Positions 8,253 to 16,178 of a stretch of DNA of 40,698 nt are shown here, in pieces. The notes beneath the pieces were generated by a model. The model ran no database searches. It worked only from the letters and a program-made list of their open reading frames with translations, and was not told the origin of the DNA. A program made the translations under genes and the position numbers. Location: the NCBI GenBank assembly GCA_016287865.1, contig JAEEXP010000009.1, forward strand, positions 1 through 40,698. Direction: 5' to 3'. Source of the DNA: Caryophanales bacterium. GTDB taxonomy: Bacteria > Bacillota_I > Bacilli_A > Izemoplasmatales > UBA1188. Within the stretch, counting starts at the first letter, position 1. Each line of letters opens with the position of its first letter.

Positions 8253-9794
8253 ATGGAAAAAAGAAATGGATTTAATAGTAAGCTTGGATTTATCCTAGCG
8301 GCGGCTGGAAGTTCCGTTGGACTTGGTAATTTATGGAGTTTTCCATATAAGACAAGTCAAAATGGCGGAGCGTCTTTTGTGATAGTCTATATAATAAGTG
8401 TAATAGTGCTAGGTTCAATACTTTCTATCGCAGAAGTGTTCGTTGGAAAAAGAGCGGAAGCTAACGCAGTTAGCGCCTATAAGAAAATACGTAAGAACTT
8501 TGGATGGGTAGGACTATTAAGTATAGTTATTGCGTTATTTATAACTTTCTATTATGTAGTACTTGGTGGATACACCATTAAATATACAGTTAATTCATTC
8601 TCTAATAATACAAATACACTTGAATCATTCTCATCTAATATTGGACTTGTAATATTATATACTGCGATATTTTTAATTATCGCAGTAGTAATTATATCTT
8701 TTGGAGTTAAAAAAGGTATTGAAAATGCTAGTAAGATCTTAATGCCTGCCTTAATAGTGATATTAATTGGTATAGTTATTTATTGTCTCTGTTTAGGAAA
8801 CGGAGTAAAAGAAGGATTAAACTATTATTTAAACCCAGATTTTAAAGCATTAGGATTTAAAGGAGTTCTCGCGGCAATGAGTCAAGCATTTTTCTCTTTA
8901 TCAACTGGCGCAGGTGTACTTCTTGCCTATGGTTCTTATGCAGGAAAAGATGTAAAGATCGGAAGCTCAGTACTCTGGATTGCCTTCTTTGATACATTTG
9001 TAGCTTTACTTGCTGGTCTTGCGATATTCCCTGCGATTTATCACTATAAAGCTGAGACTGGAATAGAACTCCAAAACAATGGAATTGTATTATTATTCTC
9101 ATCTATGCCTATAGTATTTGGTAACCTTGGAGTAATCGGAAAGATTGTCTCATTCTTATTCTTTGGAATGGTTAGTATTGCGGCTATCACTTCAGTCATT
9201 TCAATCCTTGAAGTAGTATCTCAATACTTAATTCAAAGATTTAAATTAAAGAGAGTTATCGCAAGTACTATCGCTGCGACACTATCGTTTTTAGTATCTA
9301 TTCCGATTGGAATATCCTTGGGGTTTGAATTAAGTGGAAAAGAGAGTCTTAGAATTGCGGGAAGAAACCTGCTTGATGTCTTTGATTTAATAACTACTTC
9401 AGTATTTATTCCAATAAGTTGTCTTTTCTTAGCTTTAGCTAGTGGCTGGTTCATGTATAAATATGAATCTAAAAAAGACGCCTTCAGTATTAAACTTCTT
9501 AGTGAGAATTACAAGAAAGATGGAATGGATTTAGGCTGGTTTAGTAAAATCTATTCATTCATTATTAAATACTTAGCACCTCTCTTAATTCTCTTAATTG
9601 AAATATTTGGAATAGTTGATATTATCTTCCCTAAAATCGGAGATACAAGAGTATTCTCGTTAAGTGGTCTTACAATAGAATTAATCGCTATAAGCATTTT
9701 AGGCCTTATTATCTTTATCTATTTTGTGTTCTTAAAGAATAAAGAGACTGGCAATAATAGTGATGAACTAAAAACAAAAGAAAAAGGACTTTGA
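8253..9794 (+). CDS. Neurotransmitter:sodium symporter (NSS/SNF) family transporter
   Basis: 513 residues and about 11-12 hydrophobic segments, typical of bacterial LeuT-fold sodium-coupled amino acid transporters. The TM1 unwound region reads GSSVGLGNLWSFPYKTSQNG (about residues 19-38), which carries sodium- and substrate-binding backbone positions. TM6 is represented by SQAFFSLSTGAGVLLAYGSY. At the position of LeuT Arg30 (outer gate) this protein has Ser, by eye alignment. Substrate cannot be predicted; amino acids are the family norm. The SD is an unusual CAGGGGG (8241-8247) rather than GGAGG. The gene is monocistronic, with terminators on both sides. Confidence 0.93.
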   Translation: MEKRNGFNSKLGFILAAAGSSVGLGNLWSFPYKTSQNGGASFVIVYIISVIVLGSILSIAEVFVGKRAEANAVSAYKKIRKNFGWVGLLSIVIALFITFYYVVLGGYTIKYTVNSFSNNTNTLESFSSNIGLVILYTAIFLIIAVVIISFGVKKGIENASKILMPALIVILIGIVIYCLCLGNGVKEGLNYYLNPDFKALGFKGVLAAMSQAFFSLSTGAGVLLAYGSYAGKDVKIGSSVLWIAFFDTFVALLAGLAIFPAIYHYKAETGIELQNNGIVLLFSSMPIVFGNLGVIGKIVSFLFFGMVSIAAITSVISILEVVSQYLIQRFKLKRVIASTIAATLSFLVSIPIGISLGFELSGKESLRIAGRNLLDVFDLITTSVFIPISCLFLALASGWFMYKYESKKDAFSIKLLSENYKKDGMDLGWFSKIYSFIIKYLAPLLILLIEIFGIVDIIFPKIGDTRVFSLSGLTIELIAISILGLIIFIYFVFLKNKETGNNSDELKTKEKGL

Positions 9795-9803
9795 TGTAAT
9801 AAG

Positions 9804-9829
9804 AGACTAGAATTAATCTAGTCTTTTTT
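9804..9829 (+). terminator. Intrinsic terminator of the NSS transporter
   Basis: AGACTAG (9804-9810) pairs with CTAGTCT (9818-9824) around AATTAAT, then a T6 run. The following stretch to 9985 is very AT-rich. It contains a 10-bp A/T-only inverted repeat (9939-9948 with 9956-9965) just before the SD GGAGG of the ABC gene, and no clear promoter. Confidence 0.85.
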
Positions 9830-9985
9830 CTTTTTGAGTAAGTAAATGTGAAAAAATAAAGAAAAACATAAACATAAAATTCAAATAAAATACAAGTTTG
9901 GGCTTTGATTTATTGTAAAAGATAAACCAATAATCGATAATAAAAATAGAATCCTTATTTTTATTAAGTATTTAGGAGGAAAGAT

Positions 9986-10693
9986 ATGGAAGAAAAAAGA
10001 GTATTAATAGAAACAAAGAATCTAATTAAAACCTATGGTGAAGGCGAAGGTTTAATGTATGCCTTAAATGATGTATCAGTTAAGGTTTATGAACATGACT
10101 TTCTTGTAATATTGGGTGGATCTGGTTCTGGTAAATCAACTCTCCTAAATATGATTGGTGGAATTGATAAAGTTGATAAAGGAGAAATTATCGTTGAAGG
10201 TAAAGATATCGTAAAGTTCAATGATAAAGAATTAACTTTATATAGAAGGGATACAGTAGGATTCGTATATCAATTCTTTAACTTAATAAATGATATTACA
10301 GTATTCCAAAATGTAATTCTTGCGCCTGGTTCAAGAGATAAAGAAAAAGCTATGGAACTTCTTAAAAGAGTTGGCCTTGAAGGGAAAGAAGGAAAATTCC
10401 CAAGACAATTATCAGGTGGTCAACAACAGCGTGTTGCGATTGCCAGAGCTTTAAATAAGAATAGTGAAATCTTATTATGTGATGAACCAACTGGTGCGCT
10501 TGATGACATATCAGGTAAACAAGTACTTAAACTACTAGAAGAAATTCATAATGAAGGTAAGACAATAGTTCTAGTTACTCATACAAAAGAAATCGCCGGT
10601 ATGGCTAATAGAATTATCACTATGAAAAATGGCGTAGTAGTTAAAGAAGAAGAAAATAAGAATATTGTTAAGGCAGAAGAGGTGGTTTGGTAA
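9986..10693 (+). CDS. ABC transporter ATP-binding protein (MacB/LolD/BceA type)
   Basis: 235 residues. Walker A is GGSGSGKST (residues 44-52), the Q-loop region is YQFFNL, the ABC signature is LSGGQQQRVAIARAL, Walker B is ILLCDEPTGALD and the H-loop is VLVTHT. Size and motifs match ATPases that work with FtsX-fold permeases (MacB, LolD, BceA) as mechanotransducers rather than classical pumps. It overlaps the permease gene by one base (TAATG). No two-component system is adjacent, so a BceRS-linked antibiotic sensor is not supported. SD GGAGG at about 9974-9978. Confidence 0.95.
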   Translation: MEEKRVLIETKNLIKTYGEGEGLMYALNDVSVKVYEHDFLVILGGSGSGKSTLLNMIGGIDKVDKGEIIVEGKDIVKFNDKELTLYRRDTVGFVYQFFNLINDITVFQNVILAPGSRDKEKAMELLKRVGLEGKEGKFPRQLSGGQQQRVAIARALNKNSEILLCDEPTGALDDISGKQVLKLLEEIHNEGKTIVLVTHTKEIAGMANRIITMKNGVVVKEEENKNIVKAEEVVW

Positions 10694-13152
10694 TGATTAA
10701 GATAATGCTAAAACCATTCTTTAAGAAATTCTTTGGTTTATTTATTTCAATGGTTTTTGTATCTGCATTATCTATCGCAATGCTTAGTGCTTTCGCATCT
10801 ACAATTACAAATCTATCTGATACATGTAAAGGATATTTAAAAGAATATCAAAACATTGATGGAATGTTTAAGACTCAAATTGTTGAACGTTCTAATATAG
10901 ATAATATTAGTAATGTTGAAGGTGTTGAACGTGTTGGCTTTAGATTATCTATAGATGCAAAGATGCAAAAAGAAGATGGTAGAACAATTACTTCAAGAAT
11001 ATTTACTTATGTTGAAGGTGAAACTGCCGGTAACTTTAAACCTTATGTAATAGATTCAATCGAAGAAAAAGATAATATTGTAAATATTGGTGTTGTAAGA
11101 AAGTTTGCCGAGAATAACAATATTAAATTAGGCGATACTATTAAAGTTGGTTATTTTAAAACTTTTGTTAATTTATATGTAAATGAAATAGTTGAAACTC
11201 CAGAAGGAGTTCAAGCAAGAGCCAATGAATATGTGTGGAGCGATAGCTCTGACTTTGGTTATCTTTATGTTGAAGAAAAAGAATTAGATAAAGTTCTAAG
11301 TAACATCGCTAAACAAATAGATAAAAAGATTAGTGAATCATCAGAGTATAAAGAATACTATGAAAGAGCGAAAGAACTAGCTGGTTTTGATGTTGATAAA
11401 CTAATTCAAGAATATATTGAAGGTAAAAATCAATTATCTAAATATGCAAACCAAATTTTAATTACCGCAAAAGAGGGTTACACTGAATCAGAAGTAGTAG
11501 AAAACGTTAAAAAGTATTTAGAAGCTCGTAATGTGGTTATTAAACAATCAAGTGAAGCACACAAATTATTCTATGTATTATTCCTTGAAAACTGTATTAA
11601 ACAAGTAAGAGTCGCATCAGTATTCCTTCCAGTATTCTTCTATGCAGTCACAATGATTGTTATTGGATTATTTATGAATCAAATAATTAAATCAATGACT
11701 CAAGAAATAGGAATTATGACATCAATTGGTGTAGACTTTAGAAGCATTCAGGCTATCTATTTAATCTTCACTTTATTAATGTCTGTTGCATCATCTATAG
11801 TTGGACTTGGCACAGGATATCTACTTAACCTAAAACTAAGTAATACGATGAGGGTAGTATATTCACTACCTACAATTCCAAATACACTTAACTGGGTATT
11901 TAGTCTTGTAGCATGTGTTGGTCTTTTAATATTCGCAGAAATTACTACATTAATTTCTACAAGAGCAATCCTTAAAATAACGCCAAAAGACGCGACATTA
12001 AACAATGAAACAAAGAGAAAACCTTTACCTAAAGGTTTAGCTAAATTTATTGAAAAAGCTCCAATGACAATTAAGCTTGGAGTTAACTCAATAGCTCAAA
12101 ACTTTAGAAGATTCTTTGTATCTACATTCTCAATATTTGCGTCATTTGTAATTATATTATTGTCACTATATTTTAATGTTTCAAAAACAGAACTAGTTAA
12201 TCAAAGCGTTAATAGAAGATTAAACTTTGATGCTCAAATATATTTAACTGAAGTCGCAAGCGAAGAAGCGATTACTGCTCTTAAGAATCAAGAATTTGTA
12301 ACTGCCTTTGAAAACTGTTATTACACTTATATGGAAGCTACTAATGATGATAAGAAGATGTATCTTGAATGTCTTGCTTATGATCCTGATACAACTTTAA
12401 ACTTAGTTCAAATCCCAAGTAAGAATGGTAGAAAGACTCAACCACTTCAAAAAGAAGGAATAGTTCTTCCTAAATCAGCTGCTAAAGAATTAAATGTAAA
12501 AGTAGGTGATACTATTACAATTAATGGTAAAGACATCAAGATTACTGCAATTTCTAATCAGTATTTCCACCCAATGACTTATATGTCACTAAAACAAATG
12601 ACTGAAATAACTGACCAATATGTATCATCATTCCTGGTTAATACTAATAATGATAAAGCAATGCTTGATTACTTAGGCGACGAGATGGTGAGCTCTCTTG
12701 CAGTATTTACAAGTAATCTTGGTAAAGATATTAATGGAGTCTTTGGTTCAATCAATGTCTTTATTTATATAATGATTGGATTCTCTTTAGGTATGGCATT
12801 TATCATCTTAGCTATTATGGGGCAAAATACTTTGATGGACCAAAAGAGACAATTAACAATATTCAGAGCTATTGGATTTACTATTAAAAATATTTCAGAC
12901 TTATGGACAATCCAAAGTATATCTCACTTAATATTATCAACATTTATTGCAGTACCGGTAGGTATTGGAACATCAATGATTTTATTTAGTTTATGCTCAT
13001 CTGCAAATCAAACTTATCCGTTCATCTTTAGTATCGGATCTACTGCGTTTGCATTCTTGTTTATTCTATTAATAATCATTGCAACTCACTTAATCTCAAT
13101 GTTTTCAATTAAGAAGTGGAACATTGCGGATATTACTAGATCTAGAGAATAA
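10693..13152 (+). CDS. FtsX-fold ABC transporter permease
   Basis: 819 residues from ATG 10693, preceded by GAGGTGG at 10679-10685; an in-frame TTG at 10687 would add two residues. Predicted order: TM1 (about 10-33), a large extracytoplasmic domain (about 35-300), three helices (about 305-420), then a second copy beginning with a helix near 475, another outer domain (about 500-680) and three C-terminal helices (about 690-810). This is the duplicated FtsX arrangement with two extracellular modules. It pairs with the upstream ATPase. The cargo (lipid, lipoprotein or peptide) cannot be told from sequence. Confidence 0.92.
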   Translation: MIKIMLKPFFKKFFGLFISMVFVSALSIAMLSAFASTITNLSDTCKGYLKEYQNIDGMFKTQIVERSNIDNISNVEGVERVGFRLSIDAKMQKEDGRTITSRIFTYVEGETAGNFKPYVIDSIEEKDNIVNIGVVRKFAENNNIKLGDTIKVGYFKTFVNLYVNEIVETPEGVQARANEYVWSDSSDFGYLYVEEKELDKVLSNIAKQIDKKISESSEYKEYYERAKELAGFDVDKLIQEYIEGKNQLSKYANQILITAKEGYTESEVVENVKKYLEARNVVIKQSSEAHKLFYVLFLENCIKQVRVASVFLPVFFYAVTMIVIGLFMNQIIKSMTQEIGIMTSIGVDFRSIQAIYLIFTLLMSVASSIVGLGTGYLLNLKLSNTMRVVYSLPTIPNTLNWVFSLVACVGLLIFAEITTLISTRAILKITPKDATLNNETKRKPLPKGLAKFIEKAPMTIKLGVNSIAQNFRRFFVSTFSIFASFVIILLSLYFNVSKTELVNQSVNRRLNFDAQIYLTEVASEEAITALKNQEFVTAFENCYYTYMEATNDDKKMYLECLAYDPDTTLNLVQIPSKNGRKTQPLQKEGIVLPKSAAKELNVKVGDTITINGKDIKITAISNQYFHPMTYMSLKQMTEITDQYVSSFLVNTNNDKAMLDYLGDEMVSSLAVFTSNLGKDINGVFGSINVFIYIMIGFSLGMAFIILAIMGQNTLMDQKRQLTIFRAIGFTIKNISDLWTIQSISHLILSTFIAVPVGIGTSMILFSLCSSANQTYPFIFSIGSTAFAFLFILLIIIATHLISMFSIKKWNIADITRSRE

Positions 13153-13161
13153 TTAAAAATT

Positions 13162-13194
13162 AAAAGGAACCATTTTCAATAGTGGTTCCTTTTT
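13162..13194. terminator. Bidirectional terminator between convergent genes
   Basis: A long stem (13162-13174 with 13181-13193, core AAAAGGAACCA/TGGTTCCTTTT, one G-T pair) flanked by A and T runs. It can serve the FtsX gene on the plus strand and the ATP-grasp gene on the minus strand. Confidence 0.85.
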
Positions 13195-13232
13195 AAATAT
13201 ATTAGTGGCCATAATAATGTCCACGATAATTT

Positions 13233-13268
13233 GGCACAATAAATGGCACAATAAATGGCACTATAAAT
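13233..13268. repeat. Three tandem copies of a 12-bp repeat
   Basis: GGCACAATAAAT at 13233-13244 and 13245-13256, then GGCACTATAAAT at 13257-13268 (one change). It lies in the 3' untranslated part of the ATP-grasp gene, 5 bases past its stop. Because 12 is a multiple of three, the minus strand can read it as Val-Pro-Phe-Ile repeats in a 19-codon GTG frame (13261-13202) with no ribosome-binding site. Confidence 0.9.
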
Positions 13269-13272
13269 TATG

Positions 13273-14466
13273 TTAACTTATTATTTCTTTTAAATATTCC
13301 ATGAAGTTATAAACTTCTTCAACTGTATCAAACTTAGCATACCAACAATCATCTCCCATATCGTCTGAGAGTATTTTTGGCATTCTTCTATGGTCTAAGA
13401 TATGGTCTTTAAATTCATTTCTAATATCTTCTTCATTATGTATATAGTGTTTAAAATCTCTTCTACCATATGTTACACAATAATATTTATTAAGATTTAG
13501 ATTTTCAGTTGTTTTATCGTAGACGATGGTATCTGCCCATATCTTATATGTATCAACTGAATTTGCCCAGTTAATCATATCTGGAGTATTTCCTCCTGGG
13601 GCTCTCATATTAACTTCAAGGCCAATAATAGTTCCTTTCTTGCCTAAATATTTATGATCATTTGTTAATCTAAAGAACTCTAAGTGGAACCATCTTTTAA
13701 CTGCGCCAAATGCTTTTAATACTCTTTCTCCAATCTCTTTTAAATCTTCTGGAATAATTGGTGATGAATAATAGAAATCATCTTCTAAATCATTTACGAT
13801 ATCAATAGCTTGTCTTGGGAATACTTCATAAGATGAGAATACAGGATTAGAAGAAGAATCTACTATTCCATCAAATGAGATTAATTCTCCTTCGATGAAT
13901 TCTTCCATAATATATTTTCTATTATCTTTAGTTTCATAGAACTTCTTTAAATCATCTAAAGATTTAATTTTATATGTTTTTTGAGCGCCTACTCCATTAT
14001 CTGGCTTTGCGATAATAGGGTAACCTACTTTCTTTATAAAAGATATATCACTATTTATATCTTTAGAAATATGGTATCTCGCAGTTTTAACTCCTGCGAG
14101 TTTATAATATTTCTTCATTGCTTCTTTAGATTTAAATGGAGCCATATCACTATATTTTTTACCGGTATTAATATTGAAATCTTCTCTTAATTTTGAATCA
14201 AGTTCTAACCAATATTCATTATTTGATTCAATATAATCAATATGTCCATACTTAAAACTAAAGAATGCGACAGCTTTATACATTTCTTCATATGATTCCA
14301 TATTATTAACTCTATAGTATTCAGTTAGAGCTTCTTTGAGTTCTTTCTTTAGTGAATCATAAGGAGTAGAAGATATTCCAAGGACTGTGACACCCCTTCT
14401 TTTAAGTTCTACACAAAATTTATAATATGTTTCTGGAAAGTCTGGTGAAATAAATATAAAATTCAT
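13273..14466 (-). CDS. ATP-grasp carboxylate-amine/thiol ligase-like protein
   Basis: 397 residues from the ATG at 14466, chosen because a G-rich SD (GGGGGT) lies just upstream; a longer frame from 14496 has no SD. The N-terminal pre-ATP-grasp domain starts MNFIFISPDFPETYYKF. ATP-grasp elements follow: YPIIAKPDNGVGAQKTYKI (nucleotide-binding lysine), YIMEEFIEGELISFDG (hinge and second lysine/glutamate region) and GLEVNMRAPGGNTPDM (Mg-binding Glu and Asn). The fold links a carboxylate, activated as acyl phosphate, to an amine. The substrate is unknown; relatives include carbamoyl-phosphate-synthase-like and peptide-ligating enzymes. It stands alone and is divergent from the DUF4097 lipoprotein gene. 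Confidence 0.9.
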   Translation of the reverse strand: MNFIFISPDFPETYYKFCVELKRRGVTVLGISSTPYDSLKKELKEALTEYYRVNNMESYEEMYKAVAFFSFKYGHIDYIESNNEYWLELDSKLREDFNINTGKKYSDMAPFKSKEAMKKYYKLAGVKTARYHISKDINSDISFIKKVGYPIIAKPDNGVGAQKTYKIKSLDDLKKFYETKDNRKYIMEEFIEGELISFDGIVDSSSNPVFSSYEVFPRQAIDIVNDLEDDFYYSSPIIPEDLKEIGERVLKAFGAVKRWFHLEFFRLTNDHKYLGKKGTIIGLEVNMRAPGGNTPDMINWANSVDTYKIWADTIVYDKTTENLNLNKYYCVTYGRRDFKHYIHNEEDIRNEFKDHILDHRRMPKILSDDMGDDCWYAKFDTVEEVYNFMEYLKEIIS

Positions 14467-14487
14467 AATTACCCCCACTAAAATATG

Positions 14488-14520
14488 ATTATACACAATA
14501 TTAATAAAAAAGATTATAAT
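14488..14520. promoter_or_regulatory. Probable divergent -10 boxes
   Basis: A TATAAT reads on the minus strand (plus coordinates 14488-14493) toward the ATP-grasp gene, and another on the plus strand (14515-14520) toward the lipoprotein gene. Neither has a good -35 box, so this is tentative. Confidence 0.35.
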
Positions 14521-14547
14521 AAAGTTAGAAAAAGAAGAGGTATCAAA

Positions 14548-15402
14548 ATGAAAAAGAAGAATATCTTAATATCTTTTATTTTATCTTTATTTTTAATCGT
14601 ACTTAGTTCTTGTAAGAGCGGGAATGTAAGAGGCGAAGTATATAAAGATTCAGAAAAATATTTAGCTGGAAATCAAACATATAATGAAAGTATTAAGAAA
14701 CTTGATTTAAGTTGGTCAATGGGTAAAGTTACTCTCATTCAAGATGTTAATGTTCAAGCAATTGAAATCATTGAAGAAAATGAACTTGAAGATAAATATA
14801 AAGTCCATACTTATCTTAATGATGGAACTCTATATGTAAAGTTTTGGGAAAGTGGTGCAAAAGGATTTGTACTAGGTACTGATAAGTATGTAACTATCAA
14901 ATATCCAAGTGCTGTTGAACTAATTGATATAGTTGTAACAAGCGGAACACTTGAAGCAGATTATTTAGCATCTAAAAAGATAGATGTGGTTAGAACATCA
15001 GGAACAACTAAAATTAATAAAATAGAAGCTGATGAATTACTATATACTCAAACAAGCGGTAATACTAATATTCAAGAATTAAGCTGCGAAAAAGCCCAAA
15101 TGAATTCAACATCTGGGCGTGTCATTATTAATAAGGTTGACTGTGAAATGTTTAATCTTGTTTACACATCTGGAGGTATTAACTTAAAGTTTAATACTGC
15201 GGTTACTGTTAATGTGTCTGGAACTAGTGGAACACAAACAATTACTTTACCAGAGAGTGGTGCCTCTGTTCATTATCATGTAACATCTGGTTCTTTCAGA
15301 TGTAGTAGAGATGGAAGAGAAGAAGATCGTTTAATAGTGATTGGCGATGGCGATGCTCAGTTCGATCTATCTGTTTCTAGCGGTAATATTGTAATTAAAT
15401 AG
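14548..15402 (+). CDS. DUF4097-type lipoprotein with beta-helix repeats
   Basis: 284 residues from ATG 14548, preceded by AGAAGAGG; an upstream in-frame ATG at 14485 lies in the promoter region and is rejected. An N-terminal lipoprotein signal (hydrophobic run, then VLSSC) predicts lipidation by Lgt. The rest is built from short repeats with a recurring Thr-Ser-Gly element (VTSGTLEADY, RTSGTTKI, QTSGNTNI, STSGRVII, YTSGGINL, SGTSGTQTI, VTSGSFRC, VSSGNIVI). That is the pattern of the DUF4097 right-handed beta-helix or adhesin-like fold, probably displayed on the outer face of the membrane. Function is unknown. It ends at a shared bidirectional terminator. Confidence 0.88.
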   Translation: MKKKNILISFILSLFLIVLSSCKSGNVRGEVYKDSEKYLAGNQTYNESIKKLDLSWSMGKVTLIQDVNVQAIEIIEENELEDKYKVHTYLNDGTLYVKFWESGAKGFVLGTDKYVTIKYPSAVELIDIVVTSGTLEADYLASKKIDVVRTSGTTKINKIEADELLYTQTSGNTNIQELSCEKAQMNSTSGRVIINKVDCEMFNLVYTSGGINLKFNTAVTVNVSGTSGTQTITLPESGASVHYHVTSGSFRCSRDGREEDRLIVIGDGDAQFDLSVSSGNIVIK

Positions 15403-15436
15403 ACAAAAAAAATAAATATTTTGACGAAAACAAAAT

Positions 15437-15463
15437 AAAAAGCGAGAATTAATCTCGCTTTTT
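15437..15463. terminator. Bidirectional terminator
   Basis: AAAAAGCGAGA (15437-15447) pairs with TCTCGCTTTTT (15453-15463), giving T runs in both directions. It overlaps the stop codon of the minus-strand TetR gene (15462-15464). Confidence 0.88.
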
Positions 15464-15971
15464 ATTTGATTGAAGCCAATATTTCAAGAGCTTCGCTTCT
15501 TTCTAATTTAGATGTATACACTGCAAGCGTTAATGCAAGAGCAAGATGGATCTTAGCTACAAGCTTATATTCATCTTCCTTTTTAACTTCTCCATATTTT
15601 TCAACGAAGAAATCTTTGAATGTATATATTGAATTAGGATTGTATTCACTTGAAATTTCTAAATAAAACTGTCTATTTTTAGTCTTTTTAAGGCTAAATA
15701 CATAAGTAACTAGCATTTCTATAGCGCTTAATGCATCTTTTGGTTCACCAATTTGTGCGATTGCGCTAACTAAGAACTCTTTAACAGCTTCGAATACATC
15801 TGCCTTATCTTTGAAATAGTAGTAGAAGTCAGTTCTTAGAATATCCATTGTTTTAGTAATGTCTGAAACAGTTAGATTATCATAAGAATCCTTTGTGAAA
15901 GCTGTAAGTGCTGTTCTAACAAGTTTTATTTGTTTTGCCTCGTTAATCTTGTAATAAACCTCTTTTGGCAT
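15462..15971 (-). CDS. TetR-family regulator (short)
   Basis: 169 residues. The N-terminal part has the TetR HTH pattern: LTVSDITKTMDILRTDFYYY followed by FKDKADVFEAV (about residues 33-63). Recognition helix and the FYYYFKDK turn are typical, although the start of the domain (KEVYYKINEAKQIKLVRTAL) is basic and unusual. The effector domain is short. SD AAGGAG lies close upstream on the minus strand. It has its own consensus promoter and is divergent from the CcpA-like gene, so it could control itself or a distant target; no obvious partner gene sits beside it. Confidence 0.82.
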   Translation of the reverse strand: MPKEVYYKINEAKQIKLVRTALTAFTKDSYDNLTVSDITKTMDILRTDFYYYFKDKADVFEAVKEFLVSAIAQIGEPKDALSAIEMLVTYVFSLKKTKNRQFYLEISSEYNPNSIYTFKDFFVEKYGEVKKEDEYKLVAKIHLALALTLAVYTSKLERSEALEILASIK

Positions 15972-16004
15972 AGCTTCTCCTTTATTACCTTGACACTATA
16001 TGTA

Positions 16005-16033
16005 ATTTTATTTATCTTAAGTGATTTTGTCAA
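16005..16033 (-). promoter_or_regulatory. Promoter of the minus-strand TetR gene
   Basis: On the minus strand, TTGACA (plus coordinates 16028-16033) and TAAAAT (16005-16010) with an exact 17-base spacer, 34 bases upstream of the start codon. Confidence 0.8.
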
Positions 16034-16102
16034 TATATTTATTTTATTTTTTCTTAGATTTTTTTATTAATGAAATATTTTTTGAAAATAATGAAAGAAA
16101 GT

Positions 16103-16156
16103 ATGAAAAACTTTTCATTGCTTCTTTAATTTTATCGATGATTATTATATAATCAT
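16103..16156 (+). promoter_or_regulatory. Promoter and candidate operators of the LacI-family gene
   Basis: A TATAAT -10 box (16148-16153) with a weak TTTAAT at 16125-16130, spacer 17. Two perfect inverted repeats flank or overlap it. ATGAAAA-AC-TTTTCAT (16103-16118) lies upstream, and ATGATTAT-TAT-ATAATCAT (16138-16156) covers the -10. Either could be a repressor site. Neither has the central CG of classical LacI/cre sites. Confidence 0.6.
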
Positions 16157-16178
16157 ATAGCAAGGAGGTTTTTATTTT

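Noticed and set aside
9939-9965. 10-bp A/T-only inverted repeat in the leader of the ABC transporter genes
   Set aside because: All pairs are A-T in a very AT-rich leader, so chance is likely; noted but not called a riboswitch or terminator.
9986-13152. BceAB-type bacitracin resistance module
   Set aside because: The permease has the duplicated FtsX layout with two large outer domains, and no adjacent histidine kinase/response regulator is present.
15530-15545. cre-like sequence TGCAAGCGTTAATG inside the minus-strand TetR gene
   Set aside because: It deviates from the cre consensus at the conserved right half and lies within coding sequence; no support for CcpA binding.
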